Source: Rhodocyclales bacterium (lineage in GTDB: Bacteria; Pseudomonadota; Gammaproteobacteria; Burkholderiales; Rhodocyclaceae). From it: a DNA stretch of 37,775 nt. The notes beneath the pieces were generated by a model. That model was not told where the DNA came from. It was given only the letters and a program-made list of their open reading frames with translations, and ran no database searches. The stretch spans positions 1 through 37,775 of the forward strand of contig JAQGMG010000027.1 of the NCBI GenBank assembly GCA_028292485.1, in the 5' to 3' direction. A program made the translations under genes and the position numbers. Below, piece after piece: positions 1 through 8,910 of the stretch. Each line of letters starts with the position of its first letter. The stretch's first letter is position 1.

Positions 1-2745
1 ATCCAGAAGGAAGGCTGCGACGGCCTCATCACCAGCTGCCGCTGGGTGGTGCACAAGATGCCCGCGCACACGCGCACCGTGTGCCTCGAATTCTTCGGCA
101 ACGCGAAGGACGCGGTGCCCAGCATCGTCGAGATCAAGGACTTCATGTTTGCCGAGCAAAAGCGCGGCGGCGCCATCCTCGCGGGCCTGGAGCACCTGGA
201 CGACCGTTACCTGAAGGCGGTTGGTTATGCGACCAAGTCCAAGACCCACGGCGGCCTGCCGAAAATGGTCTTGTTTGGCGACATTGCCGGCGACGACGCC
301 GACGTGGTGGCACGCGCGACCAGCGAGGTCGTGCGGATTGCCAATTCGCGCCGTGGTGAAGGTTTTATCGCCATCAGCCCGGACGCCCGCAAAAAATTCT
401 GGCTGGACCGCAAACGCACGGCCGCCATTTCGCGCCACACCAACGCCTTCAAGATCAATGAAGACGTGGTGATTCCGCTGCCGCGCATGGGCGACTATTG
501 CGATGGCATCGAGCGCATCAACATCGAGCTATCGATCAAGAACAAGCTCAAGCTCGCCGAGGCCATCGCGCAGTTCCTCGATGGCGATCTGCCATTGCGC
601 GTCGATGACTCCAATATCGAAAAGGAAGTACTCATTGGTGACCGTCGCGCACGCGCTTTGGAAACGGTCTCGCTGGTGCGTCGCCGCTGGCAGTGGATAC
701 TCGACAATCTCGATACGCCGCTTGCGCAGGCCGAAGCTCAGTTTGCGGAGCTGGGCATCGAGGCTGGCGAACTGACCAATCGTGCGGCCGCACCGAAACT
801 TTTCCATCGGGTACAGGATTATTCCGTACGCATTTCGTGGAAAACAGAGCTCAAGCTCGCCAACGAAGAGATATTCGAAGGCAATCTCTACCGCCCGCTG
901 ATCGAGAAACTCGAAGCCATCCAGAAGGAAGTGCTGCGCGGTCGCGTCTTCGTTGCGTTACACATGCACGCCGGTGACGGCAATGTGCACACCAATCTGC
1001 CGGTGAATTCCGATCACTACGAAATGCTGCAGGAAGCCAACGCCGCTGTCGTGCGCATCATGGCGCTCGCGCGCTCGCTCGGCGGCGTGATCTCGGGCGA
1101 ACATGGCATCGGCATCACCAAGCTGGAGTTCCTGACCGAGGAAGAAGTCGCGCCATTCCGTGCCTACAAGAACAAGGTCGACCCGGAAGGGCGTTTCAAC
1201 AAGGGCAAGCTGATGCCCGGCGGCGATTTGACCTATGCCTACACGCCGAGCTTCAACCTGATGGGCCACGAGTCGCTGATCATGCAGCAGAGCGACCTCA
1301 TCGACATCCAGGATTCGATCAAGGATTGCCTGCGCTGCGGCAAGTGCAAACCGGTTTGCGCCACGCACGTGCCACGCGCCAATCTGCACTACTCGCCACG
1401 CAACAAGATCCTCGCTACCTCGCTGCTGACCGAGGCTTTTCTCTACGAAGAGCAGACCCGGCGCGGTGTATCGATCAAGCATTGGGAAGAGTTCGAAGAC
1501 GTCGCCGACCACTGCACGGTGTGCCACAAGTGCTACAGCCCCTGCCCGGTGGACATCGATTTCGGCGACGTATCGATGAACATGCGCAATCTGTTGCGCA
1601 AGATGGGCAAGCAGAGCTTCAACCCGGCGAAAACCGTGGCCATGGCCTTCCTGAATACGACTTCGCCAGAGCGCATCAAGCTGCTGCGCAAAGTCAGTAT
1701 CCAGTGGGCATACAAGGCGCAGCGTCTGGGTAACCGCGTGCTCTCGGGCTTTGCCAAGCGTCAGACCGCGCACCCTCCCGCCTCGCTCGGCAAGCCCGAA
1801 ATGAAGGCACAGGTAATCCACTTCATCAACAAGAAGATGCCCGGCAAGCTGCCCAACAAGACGGCACGTGCGCTGCTGGATATCGAGGACGCGGAAATCG
1901 TGCCGGTGATTCGCGACCCGCAGAGAACCCGTGCCGATTCGGAAGCCGTCTTCTACTTCCCCGGCTGCGGTTCGGAGCGGCTGTTCTCGCAGGTCGGGCT
2001 CGCCACACAGGCGATGCTCTATCACGTCGGCGTACAGACGGTCCTGCCGCCGGGCTACCTGTGCTGCGGCTATCCGCAGCGAGGAGCCGGTCAATACGAC
2101 AAGGCCGAGAAGATCAGCACCGACAATCGTGTGCTGTTCCATCGCGTTGCCAACACGCTCAACTACCTCGACATCAAGACCGTGGTGGTGAGCTGCGGCA
2201 CGTGTTACGACCAGCTGGCGATGTACGAATTCGAGAAGATATTCCCCGGCTGCCGACTCATCGACATCCACGAATTCCTGCTTGAGAAAGGCGTGAAGCT
2301 GGAAGGCGTCAGCGGTACGCGCTACATGTATCACGACCCTTGCCATTCGCCGATGAAGCTGCAGGACCCGACAAAGACGGTCAATCAGCTGATCACCACC
2401 GACGACGGCACGAAGATCGCCAAATCTGACCGGTGCTGTGGCGAAGCAGGCACGCTGGCGGTTGCACGGCCAGACATCTCGACACAGGTCCGCTATTCAA
2501 AGGAAGCTTCGCTCAAGCTGGGCGAAGAGAAACTGCGTGCTGATGGCTTCGAAGGCGAGGTCAAGATCCTGACCTCATGCCCGGCTTGCCTGCAGGGCCT
2601 GCAGCGCTTTGATGACGACATCAAGGGCGGCCTCGATGCCGATTACATCGTCATCGAGATCGCGCGCCGTCTGCTTGGCGAGGACTGGATGCCCGAGTAT
2701 GTCGCTCGCGCCAACAACGGCGGTATCGAACGCGTGCTGCTTTGA
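1..2745 (+). CDS. FAD-linked oxidase / Fe-S oxidoreductase (DUF3683-type), 5'-truncated
   Basis: The frame is open from the first base, so the start lies outside the window and 914 C-terminal residues are visible. In order they show the C-terminal part of a GlcD/D-lactate-dehydrogenase-type flavin oxidase (HAGDGNVH near base 970, EHGIGITK near 1100), two 4Fe-4S clusters ([11 protein letters not shown] near 1327 and [12 protein letters not shown] near 1513), and two CCG domains of the GlpC/heterodisulfide-reductase kind (FPGCG near 1960 with CCGYP near 2062, then HDPCH near 2332 with CCGEAG near 2433). Known members of this architecture oxidise 2-hydroxy acids such as D-lactate or glycolate and pass electrons to quinone at the inner membrane. 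The exact substrate cannot be told from this fragment. The stop overlaps the pdxH start (TGATG), indicating translational coupling. Confidence 0.88.
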   Translation: MQKEGCDGLITSCRWVVHKMPAHTRTVCLEFFGNAKDAVPSIVEIKDFMFAEQKRGGAILAGLEHLDDRYLKAVGYATKSKTHGGLPKMVLFGDIAGDDADVVARATSEVVRIANSRRGEGFIAISPDARKKFWLDRKRTAAISRHTNAFKINEDVVIPLPRMGDYCDGIERINIELSIKNKLKLAEAIAQFLDGDLPLRVDDSNIEKEVLIGDRRARALETVSLVRRRWQWILDNLDTPLAQAEAQFAELGIEAGELTNRAAAPKLFHRVQDYSVRISWKTELKLANEEIFEGNLYRPLIEKLEAIQKEVLRGRVFVALHMHAGDGNVHTNLPVNSDHYEMLQEANAAVVRIMALARSLGGVISGEHGIGITKLEFLTEEEVAPFRAYKNKVDPEGRFNKGKLMPGGDLTYAYTPSFNLMGHESLIMQQSDLIDIQDSIKDCLRCGKCKPVCATHVPRANLHYSPRNKILATSLLTEAFLYEEQTRRGVSIKHWEEFEDVADHCTVCHKCYSPCPVDIDFGDVSMNMRNLLRKMGKQSFNPAKTVAMAFLNTTSPERIKLLRKVSIQWAYKAQRLGNRVLSGFAKRQTAHPPASLGKPEMKAQVIHFINKKMPGKLPNKTARALLDIEDAEIVPVIRDPQRTRADSEAVFYFPGCGSERLFSQVGLATQAMLYHVGVQTVLPPGYLCCGYPQRGAGQYDKAEKISTDNRVLFHRVANTLNYLDIKTVVVSCGTCYDQLAMYEFEKIFPGCRLIDIHEFLLEKGVKLEGVSGTRYMYHDPCHSPMKLQDPTKTVNQLITTDDGTKIAKSDRCCGEAGTLAVARPDISTQVRYSKEASLKLGEEKLRADGFEGEVKILTSCPACLQGLQRFDDDIKGGLDADYIVIEIARRLLGEDWMPEYVARANNGGIERVLL

Positions 2746-3353
2746 TGAACAGCGCAATGTCTGAGCAAGCAACGACCGCAGCACTGATCGAGCGATTCCA
2801 GCAATGGCTGGTGGAAGCAGAGAAGACTGAGATCAACGATCCCACTGCCATGTCGCTGGCCACCGCGGATGCCAGCGGCATGCCCTCGGTGCGCATGGTG
2901 CTGCTCAAACATGCCGACACCGAAGGCTTCGTCTTCTACACGAATCTGGGCAGCCAGAAAGCACATGAACTCACGGCAAATCCCCAGGCTGCCATGTGTT
3001 TTCACTGGAAGAGCCTGCAGCGCCAGGTGCGGGTGCAAGGTCAGGTACAGCCCGTGACCGACGTCGAAGCCGACGCCTACTTCGCCAGTCGCGCACGCGA
3101 CTCGCGCATCGGCGCCTGGGCATCGAAACAGTCGCAACCCATGCAGGGGCGCTTCGAGCTGGAAAAACGCGTTGCGGAAAAAGCGCTGCGCTTCAATATT
3201 GGCGCCATTCCGCGCCCCAGCTTCTGGTCCGGGTTTCGCATCGTGCCGTCGGTCATCGAATTCTGGGAAGCCAAACCTTTCCGACTCCACGACCGTACGC
3301 GCTACGTCCGGCAGACGGAGCATGACTGGCAGGGAACGCCTCTCTTTCCGTAG
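2745..3353 (+). CDS. pdxH: Pyridoxamine 5'-phosphate oxidase
   Basis: This 202-residue protein is a PNPOx-family FMN enzyme that oxidises pyridoxine or pyridoxamine phosphate to pyridoxal 5'-phosphate, the last step of B6 synthesis and salvage, in the cytoplasm. The FMN/substrate segment SVRMVLLKH followed by [12 protein letters not shown] is present. The C-terminal dimerisation segment with [15 protein letters not shown] and a closing RLHDRTRY is also intact. The length is close to the usual 210-220. The ATG at 2745 shares one base with the preceding stop. A further in-frame ATG at 2757 is an alternative start that would remove four residues. The upstream flavoprotein and PdxH probably share a transcript. 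Confidence 0.95.
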   Translation: MNSAMSEQATTAALIERFQQWLVEAEKTEINDPTAMSLATADASGMPSVRMVLLKHADTEGFVFYTNLGSQKAHELTANPQAAMCFHWKSLQRQVRVQGQVQPVTDVEADAYFASRARDSRIGAWASKQSQPMQGRFELEKRVAEKALRFNIGAIPRPSFWSGFRIVPSVIEFWEAKPFRLHDRTRYVRQTEHDWQGTPLFP

Positions 3354-3428
3354 CCATGCCGCACTGCGGTAAGATGCAATGAATCAGGCCCTTTGGCACT
3401 TGCCCGGCATTCAATTGGCTCCTTCATC

Positions 3429-4085
3429 ATGAATAATCCACTCAACAGTCTGCTTGCCAACAACCGCGCATGGGCGCGCAACGCGGTCGACCGTGACCCC
3501 GAGTTTTTCTCACGTCTGGTCACACAGCAGACGCCGGAGTACCTGTGGATCGGCTGCTCCGATAGCCGTGTGCCGGCCAACGAAATTACCGGCCTGGCGC
3601 CGGGCGAGGTCTTCGTTCATCGCAATATCGCCAACGTCGTCGTGCACAGCGACCTGAACTGTCTGTCTGTCATGCAATTCGCGGTCGACGTGCTCAAGGT
3701 CAAACACATCCTGGTGGTGGGTCACTATGGATGCGGCGGTGTGCAGGCAGCCTTGCTGAACCAGCGTCACGGGCTGGTCGATAACTGGTTGCGTCATGTG
3801 CAAGACGTGCGCGACAAGTTCCGCCTGCAGCTGGACAAGGTCGATGACTTCAAGACGCGCCTGGACTACCTGTGCGAACTCAACGTCGTCGAGCAGGTAC
3901 TCAACGTAAGTGAAACCACCGTGCTGCGCGATGCGTGGGCGCGCGGTCAGGAAGTCACCGTGCACGGCTGGATCTACGGCGTCGCCGACGGTCTGCTCAG
4001 CGATCTGAACGCCAGCGTCTCGCAGGAGTCCGAGGCACTGGAATGCTATACCGAGGCCATCCTTAGCCTGACGGCGCGCATTTGA
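3429..4085 (+). CDS. can: Beta-class carbonic anhydrase
   Basis: This 218-residue cytoplasmic zinc enzyme interconverts CO2 and bicarbonate. The beta-class ligand set is visible: Cys43 and Asp45 in GCSDSRVP, and His99 and Cys102 in VVGHYGCGG. The Asp45-Arg47 dyad is kept. The HRNIAN segment that follows the first ligand pair is typical of the Can/CynT group. The frame stays open upstream to a TTG at 3393, but the ATG at 3429 gives the usual N-terminus for this group. Its Shine-Dalgarno sequence is weak. The gene sits 75 bases after pdxH. The symbol can is by family resemblance; cynT-type function is not excluded, but no cyanase gene is nearby. Confidence 0.93.
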   Translation: MNNPLNSLLANNRAWARNAVDRDPEFFSRLVTQQTPEYLWIGCSDSRVPANEITGLAPGEVFVHRNIANVVVHSDLNCLSVMQFAVDVLKVKHILVVGHYGCGGVQAALLNQRHGLVDNWLRHVQDVRDKFRLQLDKVDDFKTRLDYLCELNVVEQVLNVSETTVLRDAWARGQEVTVHGWIYGVADGLLSDLNASVSQESEALECYTEAILSLTARI

Positions 4086-4159
4086 TCGCTGACGGCGACA
4101 GTTGCGCTTGTGCCGCAGTTATACTCGCCCTCGCTATCAGCCAATAACGGAACACGCGT

Positions 4160-4762
4160 ATGAGCCTTTCCTGCCACGCTCGCCAGTCTGGCAACACGGT
4201 GGTCGGTGTCGCCGTCGGTCTCTTGATCGGCGTAATCATCGCTGTCGGCATTGCGCTGTACATCAATTTCGGCCCGAAGCCGTTTGCGCAGAAAGACGAC
4301 AGCAAGTCCGCCGTGACAACTTCCCCCGGCACGTCGACTTCACCACCGTCTGGCGAGCCAATCGCATTGCCCGGCAAGCCAGGCGACAAGCCCGTAGCAT
4401 CGCCAGCTGACAAGAGCGCCGACAAGCCAAGCTACGACTTCTACAAGATTCTTCCCGGCGGCGATTCAGCATCTGCCCCTGTTTCTTCACCTGGCGGGGA
4501 ACCTGTAACGCCTGACAAGCTCTACCTGCAGGCCGGTGCATTCCAGGACCCGGCAGAAGCTGACAACCTCAAGGCGCGTCTTGCGTTAATGGGACTGGAG
4601 GCTGGTGTGCAGAAGGTGGACACCGCCGACAAAGGTGTGCTGAATCGCGTACGCGTTGGACCGTTTCCGGCCCAGAGCGATGCCGACGCTGCGCACGCCA
4701 AACTTGCGCAGGAAGGCATCGAAACGGTGGTGGTACGCGTCAAAGCCCGCAAGCAGCCATAA
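4160..4762 (+). CDS. SPOR-domain inner-membrane protein
   Basis: This 200-residue protein has a short cytoplasmic N-terminus, one transmembrane helix (about residues 14-35), a low-complexity Pro/Ser/Lys/Asp linker (about 40-118) and a C-terminal SPOR domain (about 121-196; starts LYLQAGAF, contains RVRVGPFP). SPOR domains bind denuded septal peptidoglycan, so a FtsN- or DedD-like role at the division site is likely. That role is inferred from the architecture and no FtsN-specific motif is claimed. The next gene is dsbA 39 bases away, an order I recall from many betaproteobacteria, often with argS upstream. Here carbonic anhydrase lies upstream instead. Confidence 0.88.
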   Translation: MSLSCHARQSGNTVVGVAVGLLIGVIIAVGIALYINFGPKPFAQKDDSKSAVTTSPGTSTSPPSGEPIALPGKPGDKPVASPADKSADKPSYDFYKILPGGDSASAPVSSPGGEPVTPDKLYLQAGAFQDPAEADNLKARLALMGLEAGVQKVDTADKGVLNRVRVGPFPAQSDADAAHAKLAQEGIETVVVRVKARKQP

Positions 4763-4801
4763 CCGAAATGACAAGTGAATAACAAAGACAGGAGATCACG
4801 C

Positions 4802-5455
4802 ATGCTTCGCCGCAGTCTGTTCAAACTAATCATTGCCTCGTCCCTTGCTGCGATGGCCCCGCTGAGCTTCGCACTGGACCTTGGCAAGGACTACACCGTA
4901 CTGCAGCCGGCCCAGCCTGGCGGCAGCAATGGCCAGATCGAAGTCATCGAATTTTTCTCCTACGCTTGCCCGCATTGCAGCGCGTTTGATCCCAAGCTGT
5001 CCAAGTGGCGTTCCGAGCAAGGCAAGGACGTGGTTTTTCGGCGCGTGCCGGTCGGCTTCGGCCGCGCCGAATGGGGAGTACTCGGGCGCCTTTACCTGAC
5101 GCTCAACACCATGGGGCTGTCCGACAAGCTGGATAGCAAGGTGTTCGAAGCTATCCACAAGAGCTATCTCAAACTCGAGAACGAGAAGATCCGCAACGAC
5201 TGGCTTACCTCGGTCGGTGTAGACGTCAAGAAATTCAATGACACCTGGCGCTCTTTTGGCATTGAAACAAAAAACAAACGCGCTGAGCAGATGGTGGAAG
5301 CTTATCGAGTTCAAAGCGTGCCGACCCTGATCATTGACGGCCGCTATGTACCAACCGATAGCGGGGTTACTGGTGAAGACGCAGGTCATACGCGCATTCT
5401 TGCCAACGCCGAACAGCTCGTCGCCAAAGTACGGGCAGAAAAATCCAAAAAATAA
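4802..5455 (+). CDS. dsbA: Thiol:disulfide interchange protein DsbA
   Basis: This 217-residue periplasmic oxidase introduces disulfides into exported proteins. It has a Sec signal peptide (Met-Leu-Arg-Arg start, hydrophobic to about residue 22, likely cleavage near residue 24). The active site is CPHC at residues 56-59 within EFFSYACPHC, and the cis-proline loop reads QSVPTLII. The canonical DsbA dipeptide Pro-His is present, not the DsbC/DsbG type. The frame opens at a GTG at 4775, but the ATG at 4802 has a clear AGGAG eight bases upstream and gives a clean signal peptide. It follows the SPOR gene and precedes the SDR gene by eight bases, so the three are probably co-transcribed. Confidence 0.95.
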   Translation: MLRRSLFKLIIASSLAAMAPLSFALDLGKDYTVLQPAQPGGSNGQIEVIEFFSYACPHCSAFDPKLSKWRSEQGKDVVFRRVPVGFGRAEWGVLGRLYLTLNTMGLSDKLDSKVFEAIHKSYLKLENEKIRNDWLTSVGVDVKKFNDTWRSFGIETKNKRAEQMVEAYRVQSVPTLIIDGRYVPTDSGVTGEDAGHTRILANAEQLVAKVRAEKSKK

Positions 5456-5463
5456 ACGAGGCA

Positions 5464-6255
5464 GTGAGCCCCACCACTGTTCCGCTGCGCGTCTTTTTGA
5501 CGGGCGCTTCCAGCGGTATTGGTGAGGCACTTGCGCGACACTATGCCGCGCAAGGCGCCAATATCGGGCTCGTCGCAAGACGCGGTGATCTGCTGGCGTC
5601 GCTGTGTTCATCCCTGCCCGGCGGCACCGCAGCGCACATGACGTTGATCGCCAGCGTGACCGATGCCGAATCCATGCGTGCCGCCGCACAGCAGTACATG
5701 GCACGCTTCGGCCTGCCAGACATCGTCATTGCCAATGCCGGTATCTCTACCGGCTCGCTGACCGACGAATCCTCCGATCTGAAAGTCTTCGAAGCGGTGC
5801 TGGATACAAATGTTCTTGGAGCTGTGCGAACCTTCATGCCTTTCGCCCGTGCCATGCGCAGGCGCGGCAGCGGCAAGCTGGTTGGTATTTCTTCCGTGGC
5901 AGGCGTGCGCGGTCTGCCGGGCGCCGGTGCATATTCCGCATCGAAGGCTGCCATCAGCCGTTATCTGGAAAGCCTGCGTATCGAAATGCGCGGCAGCGGT
6001 GTGCAGGTAATCGACATACGCCCCGGTTACATCGCTACACCCATGACGGCCGTCAATCCTTACGCCATGCCCTTCATTCTCCAACCTGATGAAGCCGCAC
6101 GACGCTTTGCACGCGCCATTGCCAGGGGTTGCTCGCAGACAACGATTCCATGGCAAATGAGTATCGTTGCCAGGGTGATGGCACGACTGCCCAACTGGAT
6201 TTTCGACAGGCTGCTGGCAGGTGCCAAACGCAAGCCGCGCGGTCTGCCTCTGTAA
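5464..6255 (+). CDS. Short-chain dehydrogenase/reductase (SDR)
   Basis: This 263-residue classical SDR has the NAD(P)-binding TGASSGIG at residues 13-20, NAG at 91-93, catalytic Ser143 or Ser144 and Tyr157-x-x-x-Lys161 (YSASK). Arg residues after the second beta strand (VARRGD) suggest a preference for NADP. The substrate is unknown, and the C-terminal tail with basic residues does not identify it. The start is GTG at 5464, just after the dsbA stop, with GAGG a few bases upstream; no closer ATG exists. The gene converges on trmB with only 18 bases between the stops. Confidence 0.9.
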   Translation: MSPTTVPLRVFLTGASSGIGEALARHYAAQGANIGLVARRGDLLASLCSSLPGGTAAHMTLIASVTDAESMRAAAQQYMARFGLPDIVIANAGISTGSLTDESSDLKVFEAVLDTNVLGAVRTFMPFARAMRRRGSGKLVGISSVAGVRGLPGAGAYSASKAAISRYLESLRIEMRGSGVQVIDIRPGYIATPMTAVNPYAMPFILQPDEAARRFARAIARGCSQTTIPWQMSIVARVMARLPNWIFDRLLAGAKRKPRGLPL

Positions 6256-6273
6256 AGTGAATTACAGCGCCCG

Positions 6274-6966
6274 TTACGCGCGACGCCTGAAAATCAGATC
6301 CCACACGCCATGTCCAAGCCGCAAACCACGCGTTTCGAACTTGGTCACTGGCCGATAGTCCGGGCGTGGCGCGTAGTCGGCTGAAGTGTTCTCAAGCAGC
6401 GGCTCTGCCGACAAGATCTCAAGCATGTATGCGGCATATTCTTCCCAGTCGGTCGCGCAGTGAAGATAACCGCCTGGCGCAAGACGCTTCGCCAGTTGCG
6501 TGACAAAGCCAGGCTGCAGGATACGGCGTTTGTGATGGCGCTTCTTCGGCCAGGGATCGGGGAAGAATATGTGCACACCTGCCAGTGAATCCGGCGCAAT
6601 CATGTCGCGCACGACTTCCGTTGCGTCGTGCTGCATGACCCGCAGATTTGTCAGACCCTGTTCCTCGATCAGCTTGCACAGATTACCCACGCCGGGGCCG
6701 TGTACTTCGATGCCAATGAAATCGGTATCTGGCCGCGCCGCTGCAATCTTTGCAGTCGTATCACCCATGCCACAACCTATCTCCAGCACAACCGGCGCAC
6801 TGCGGCCAAAGGCTGCTGTGTAGTCGAGCAGCGCGGCGCGATAGGTGATGCCGAAACGCGGCAGCAATTCATCAATGTAGCGTTTCTGCGCGTCAGACAT
6901 GCGCCCCTGGCGCAATACGAAACTGCGAATGGGCTGGTTGGAGAAACGCGGAATTGGTTCGGTCAT
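6274..6966 (-). CDS. trmB: tRNA (guanine-N7-)-methyltransferase
   Basis: This 230-residue SAM-dependent enzyme forms m7G at position 46 of tRNA. The SAM motif is [10 protein letters not shown]. The family signature [15 protein letters not shown] is complete, and the C-terminal half carries the usual TDWEEYA segment. The frame stays open upstream to 7086, but the ATG at 6966 starts MTEPIPRF, which fits the family length and leaves a 73-base gap after the chorismate mutase gene. It ends the thiS-thiG-mutase-trmB run on this strand. Confidence 0.96.
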   Translation of the reverse strand: MTEPIPRFSNQPIRSFVLRQGRMSDAQKRYIDELLPRFGITYRAALLDYTAAFGRSAPVVLEIGCGMGDTTAKIAAARPDTDFIGIEVHGPGVGNLCKLIEEQGLTNLRVMQHDATEVVRDMIAPDSLAGVHIFFPDPWPKKRHHKRRILQPGFVTQLAKRLAPGGYLHCATDWEEYAAYMLEILSAEPLLENTSADYAPRPDYRPVTKFETRGLRLGHGVWDLIFRRRA

Positions 6967-7039
6967 AACAGTTCGGTCATGGCAGGTACAAAGAAAACTG
7001 AAAGTGGCGCGCAGCCGACAACAGAATCGCCGACGCGCT

Positions 7040-7330
7040 CTAGTCGGCAGAGGCGCCGAATTGCTTATGCTTATCGACGACCTCATCGACGATAAGACGA
7101 AAAACCCGCTGTATTAGCTCCGGCGCTACTCCGTGCTCACGAGCAAGCGTCTCAAAGCGCGCCATCTGCCGCACCTCACGTGCGGTGTCGACTGCAGGCA
7201 GCTGGTGTATACATTTGAGATGACCGACCTTGTCGGTGCAGGCAAAACGCTCGCCGATCAATGCGACGATGCGCGCATCGATGGCATCGATTTCCAGCCG
7301 CAGCGCTTCAATTTCCGGACCTGACGACAC
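7040..7330 (-). CDS. Stand-alone AroQ-type chorismate mutase
   Basis: This 96-residue all-helical protein aligns by eye with the E. coli P-protein mutase domain: an early [10 protein letters not shown] helix with the active-site Arg, ER then K-V-G-H-L-K in helix 1, an ARE segment, and RVFRLIVDE in the last helix. These supply the Arg/Lys residues that hold chorismate. The likely reaction is chorismate to prephenate. An isochorismate-pyruvate lyase (PchB-like) activity is an alternative, because both use this fold. The start is GTG at 7330, nine bases after the thiG stop, so it is probably translated from the thiS-thiG transcript. No signal peptide is present, so it is cytoplasmic and not the secreted AroQ-gamma form. 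Confidence 0.85.
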   Translation of the reverse strand: MSSGPEIEALRLEIDAIDARIVALIGERFACTDKVGHLKCIHQLPAVDTAREVRQMARFETLAREHGVAPELIQRVFRLIVDEVVDKHKQFGASAD

Positions 7331-7339
7331 AAGACGGGC

Positions 7340-8125
7340 TCAACTGCCAATCATGCCCGAAGCGGGCGAACTCGGCGTCGCCGAATAATACTTCTTTGGC
7401 ATACGGCCGGCGAGAAATGCTTCACGGCCGGCTTCGACGGCTTTCTTCATTGCGCCTGCCATCAACACGGGATTCTGCGCTGAGGCGATGGCCGTATTCA
7501 TCAGCACGCCATCACAGCCAAGCTCCAAAGCGATGGCTGCGTCGGATGCGGTGCCGACGCCTGCATCAACCATGACGGGCACCTTCGCCTGATCAATGAT
7601 CAGTTTGAGATTCCATGGATTGAGAATACCCATTCCGGAGCCGATCAACGATGCCAAAGGCATGACGGCCACCACGCCGATTTCTTCCAGCATCCTTGCC
7701 TGGATGGGGTCATCCGAACAGTACACCATGACCTTGAAGCCGTCCTTCACGAGAATCTCCGCGGCTTTGAGCGTCTCCGGCATATTGGGAAACAAGGTGT
7801 GGGGATCACCGAGCACTTCGAGCTTCACCAGATCGTGGCCGTCGAGCAGCTCACGCGCCAGACGCAGAGTACGCACCGCCTCATCTGCCGTGTAACACAT
7901 GGCTGTATTTGGCAGATACGTGAATTCCGACATCGGCAATGCATCGAGCAAGCTGGGCGCCTTGGTATCTTGCCCGATGTTGGTCCGGCGAATCGCCACC
8001 GTCACGATCTGGGCCCCCGATGCCACGACCGCGCGCCGCGTCTCGTCGAAATCCTTGTACTTTCCGGTGCCTACCAGCAAACGCGAGTTATAGGCCTTGC
8101 CTGCAATGACGAGCGGGTCATTCAT
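7340..8125 (-). CDS. thiG: Thiazole synthase
   Basis: This 261-residue TIM-barrel enzyme makes the thiazole phosphate of thiamine from deoxyxylulose phosphate, dehydroglycine and ThiS-thiocarboxylate. Lys101 in [10 protein letters not shown] is the Schiff-base lysine. The phosphate-binding part [12 protein letters not shown] and the [13 protein letters not shown] segment are present. The length is normal. It follows thiS by 44 bases on the same strand. The other operon partners found in many bacteria (thiC, thiO/thiH, thiE) are not in this window. Confidence 0.97.
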   Translation of the reverse strand: MNDPLVIAGKAYNSRLLVGTGKYKDFDETRRAVVASGAQIVTVAIRRTNIGQDTKAPSLLDALPMSEFTYLPNTAMCYTADEAVRTLRLARELLDGHDLVKLEVLGDPHTLFPNMPETLKAAEILVKDGFKVMVYCSDDPIQARMLEEIGVVAVMPLASLIGSGMGILNPWNLKLIIDQAKVPVMVDAGVGTASDAAIALELGCDGVLMNTAIASAQNPVLMAGAMKKAVEAGREAFLAGRMPKKYYSATPSSPASGMIGS

Positions 8126-8169
8126 GATATTTCCTGAAACCGGTTGATGAAACGGGAGTTGATGCAGGC

Positions 8170-8373
8170 TCAGCCGCCACCGACGGCGACGACGATTTCC
8201 AATTGATCGCCACTATCCAGAGCCGTTGCCGCATGCATACCGCGCGGGACAATTTCACCGTTGCGTTCTACTGCCACGCGCTTGCCAATCAGCGATAGCT
8301 CAATGAGCAGATCGCTGATACTGGTCACACTCACAAACTGTCGGCTCTCGCCGTTTATCGTCAATTGCAGCAT
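8170..8373 (-). CDS. thiS: Sulfur carrier protein ThiS
   Basis: This 67-residue ubiquitin-like protein ends in Gly-Gly-Gly, giving the di-glycine tail that is adenylated and thiocarboxylated to carry sulfur to ThiG. The beta-grasp features [12 protein letters not shown] and the [13 protein letters not shown] ending are typical. The ATG at 8373 is the only sensible start. It is the first gene of the minus-strand run. I looked for a TPP riboswitch in the 300 bases before it and saw none of the conserved blocks, so regulation is not visible here. Confidence 0.95.
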   Translation of the reverse strand: MLQLTINGESRQFVSVTSISDLLIELSLIGKRVAVERNGEIVPRGMHAATALDSGDQLEIVVAVGGG

Positions 8374-8678
8374 TCTGTTCGTGTCATTGGCAAAGGGCCG
8401 GCTGAGACGTCATTCATGGTCATGAAAATCACGGCATTTATGGTCAGGTGCGGTGCCACCGCATGGAATTCAGGAGGTTGGGGTCACGAGAAGCTATCGC
8501 TGGAGGCGACGAAGCCAGATCGCCAAACTCACGTGGCGTCTTGAATTGTACGGAAGTTCACCAGCACCCTCAATCGCAGTTCAGAAACTGCCGTTATGCT
8601 GATGAAGAGGCTGTATCGGAATCTTTTCGCCAGCAAGAATACGGCAACAGCGATTGCCGACATCGGGGTAAGCCGCGG
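8374..8678. other. Intergenic region between thiS and the tRNA promoter
   Basis: About 300 bases with no convincing gene. Short open frames exist on both strands, but they lack ribosome binding sites and recognisable residues. The thiS promoter must lie here, but I cannot place it. No TPP riboswitch consensus is visible on the minus strand. Confidence 0.5.
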
Positions 8679-8707
8679 TTGAGAGCATGATGGGAGTTCC
8701 GTACAAT
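8679..8707 (+). promoter_or_regulatory. Sigma-70 promoter of tRNA-Gly
   Basis: A -35 of TTGAGA (8679-8684) and a -10 of TACAAT (8702-8707) are 17 bases apart. The -10 ends 11 bases before the mature tRNA start, a typical distance for a stable RNA promoter. Confidence 0.75.
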
Positions 8708-8718
8708 CGAACCACGAA

Positions 8719-8792
8719 GCGGGCGTCGTATAATGGCAATACCCTTGCTTCCCAAGCAAGAGCCGAGGGTTCGATTCCCTTCGCCCGCTCCA
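8719..8792 (+). tRNA. tRNA-Gly (anticodon CCC)
   Basis: The 74-base gene folds as a full cloverleaf. The acceptor arm pairs GCGGGCG (8719-8725) with CGCCCGC (8782-8788). The anticodon stem CTTGC/GCAAG encloses the loop TTCCCAA, giving anticodon CCC that reads GGG. The T arm carries TTCGATT. The discriminator base is T, and CCA is encoded at 8790-8792. It is a single tRNA, with no integrase or direct repeat seen near it. Confidence 0.96.
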
Positions 8793-8910
8793 CGGCATGC
8801 TGCGTTGCCTTGCTGATCGAGCGCTCTGCATGCTCCATGGTCAAATTCGTAGACGTCGGAAAGACTGACAGCGACAAAGTCGCGTTTTCTAGGAGCATCT
8901 GGCGATCGAT

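Noticed and set aside
958-2346. Long minus-strand open frame inside the FAD/Fe-S gene
   Set aside because: It is antisense to a clearly coding region with intact cofactor motifs, and its translation has no domain-like features. It is a by-product of high-GC third-position bias.
8374-8520. Possible TPP riboswitch upstream of thiS
   Set aside because: On the thiS (minus) strand I could not find the conserved CTGAGA and ACCTGAT-type blocks. A CTGAGA near 8401 is on the wrong strand.
8719-8792. tRNA-Gly as an integration site for a mobile element
   Set aside because: No integrase, no repeated tRNA 3' end and no foreign-looking genes follow it.
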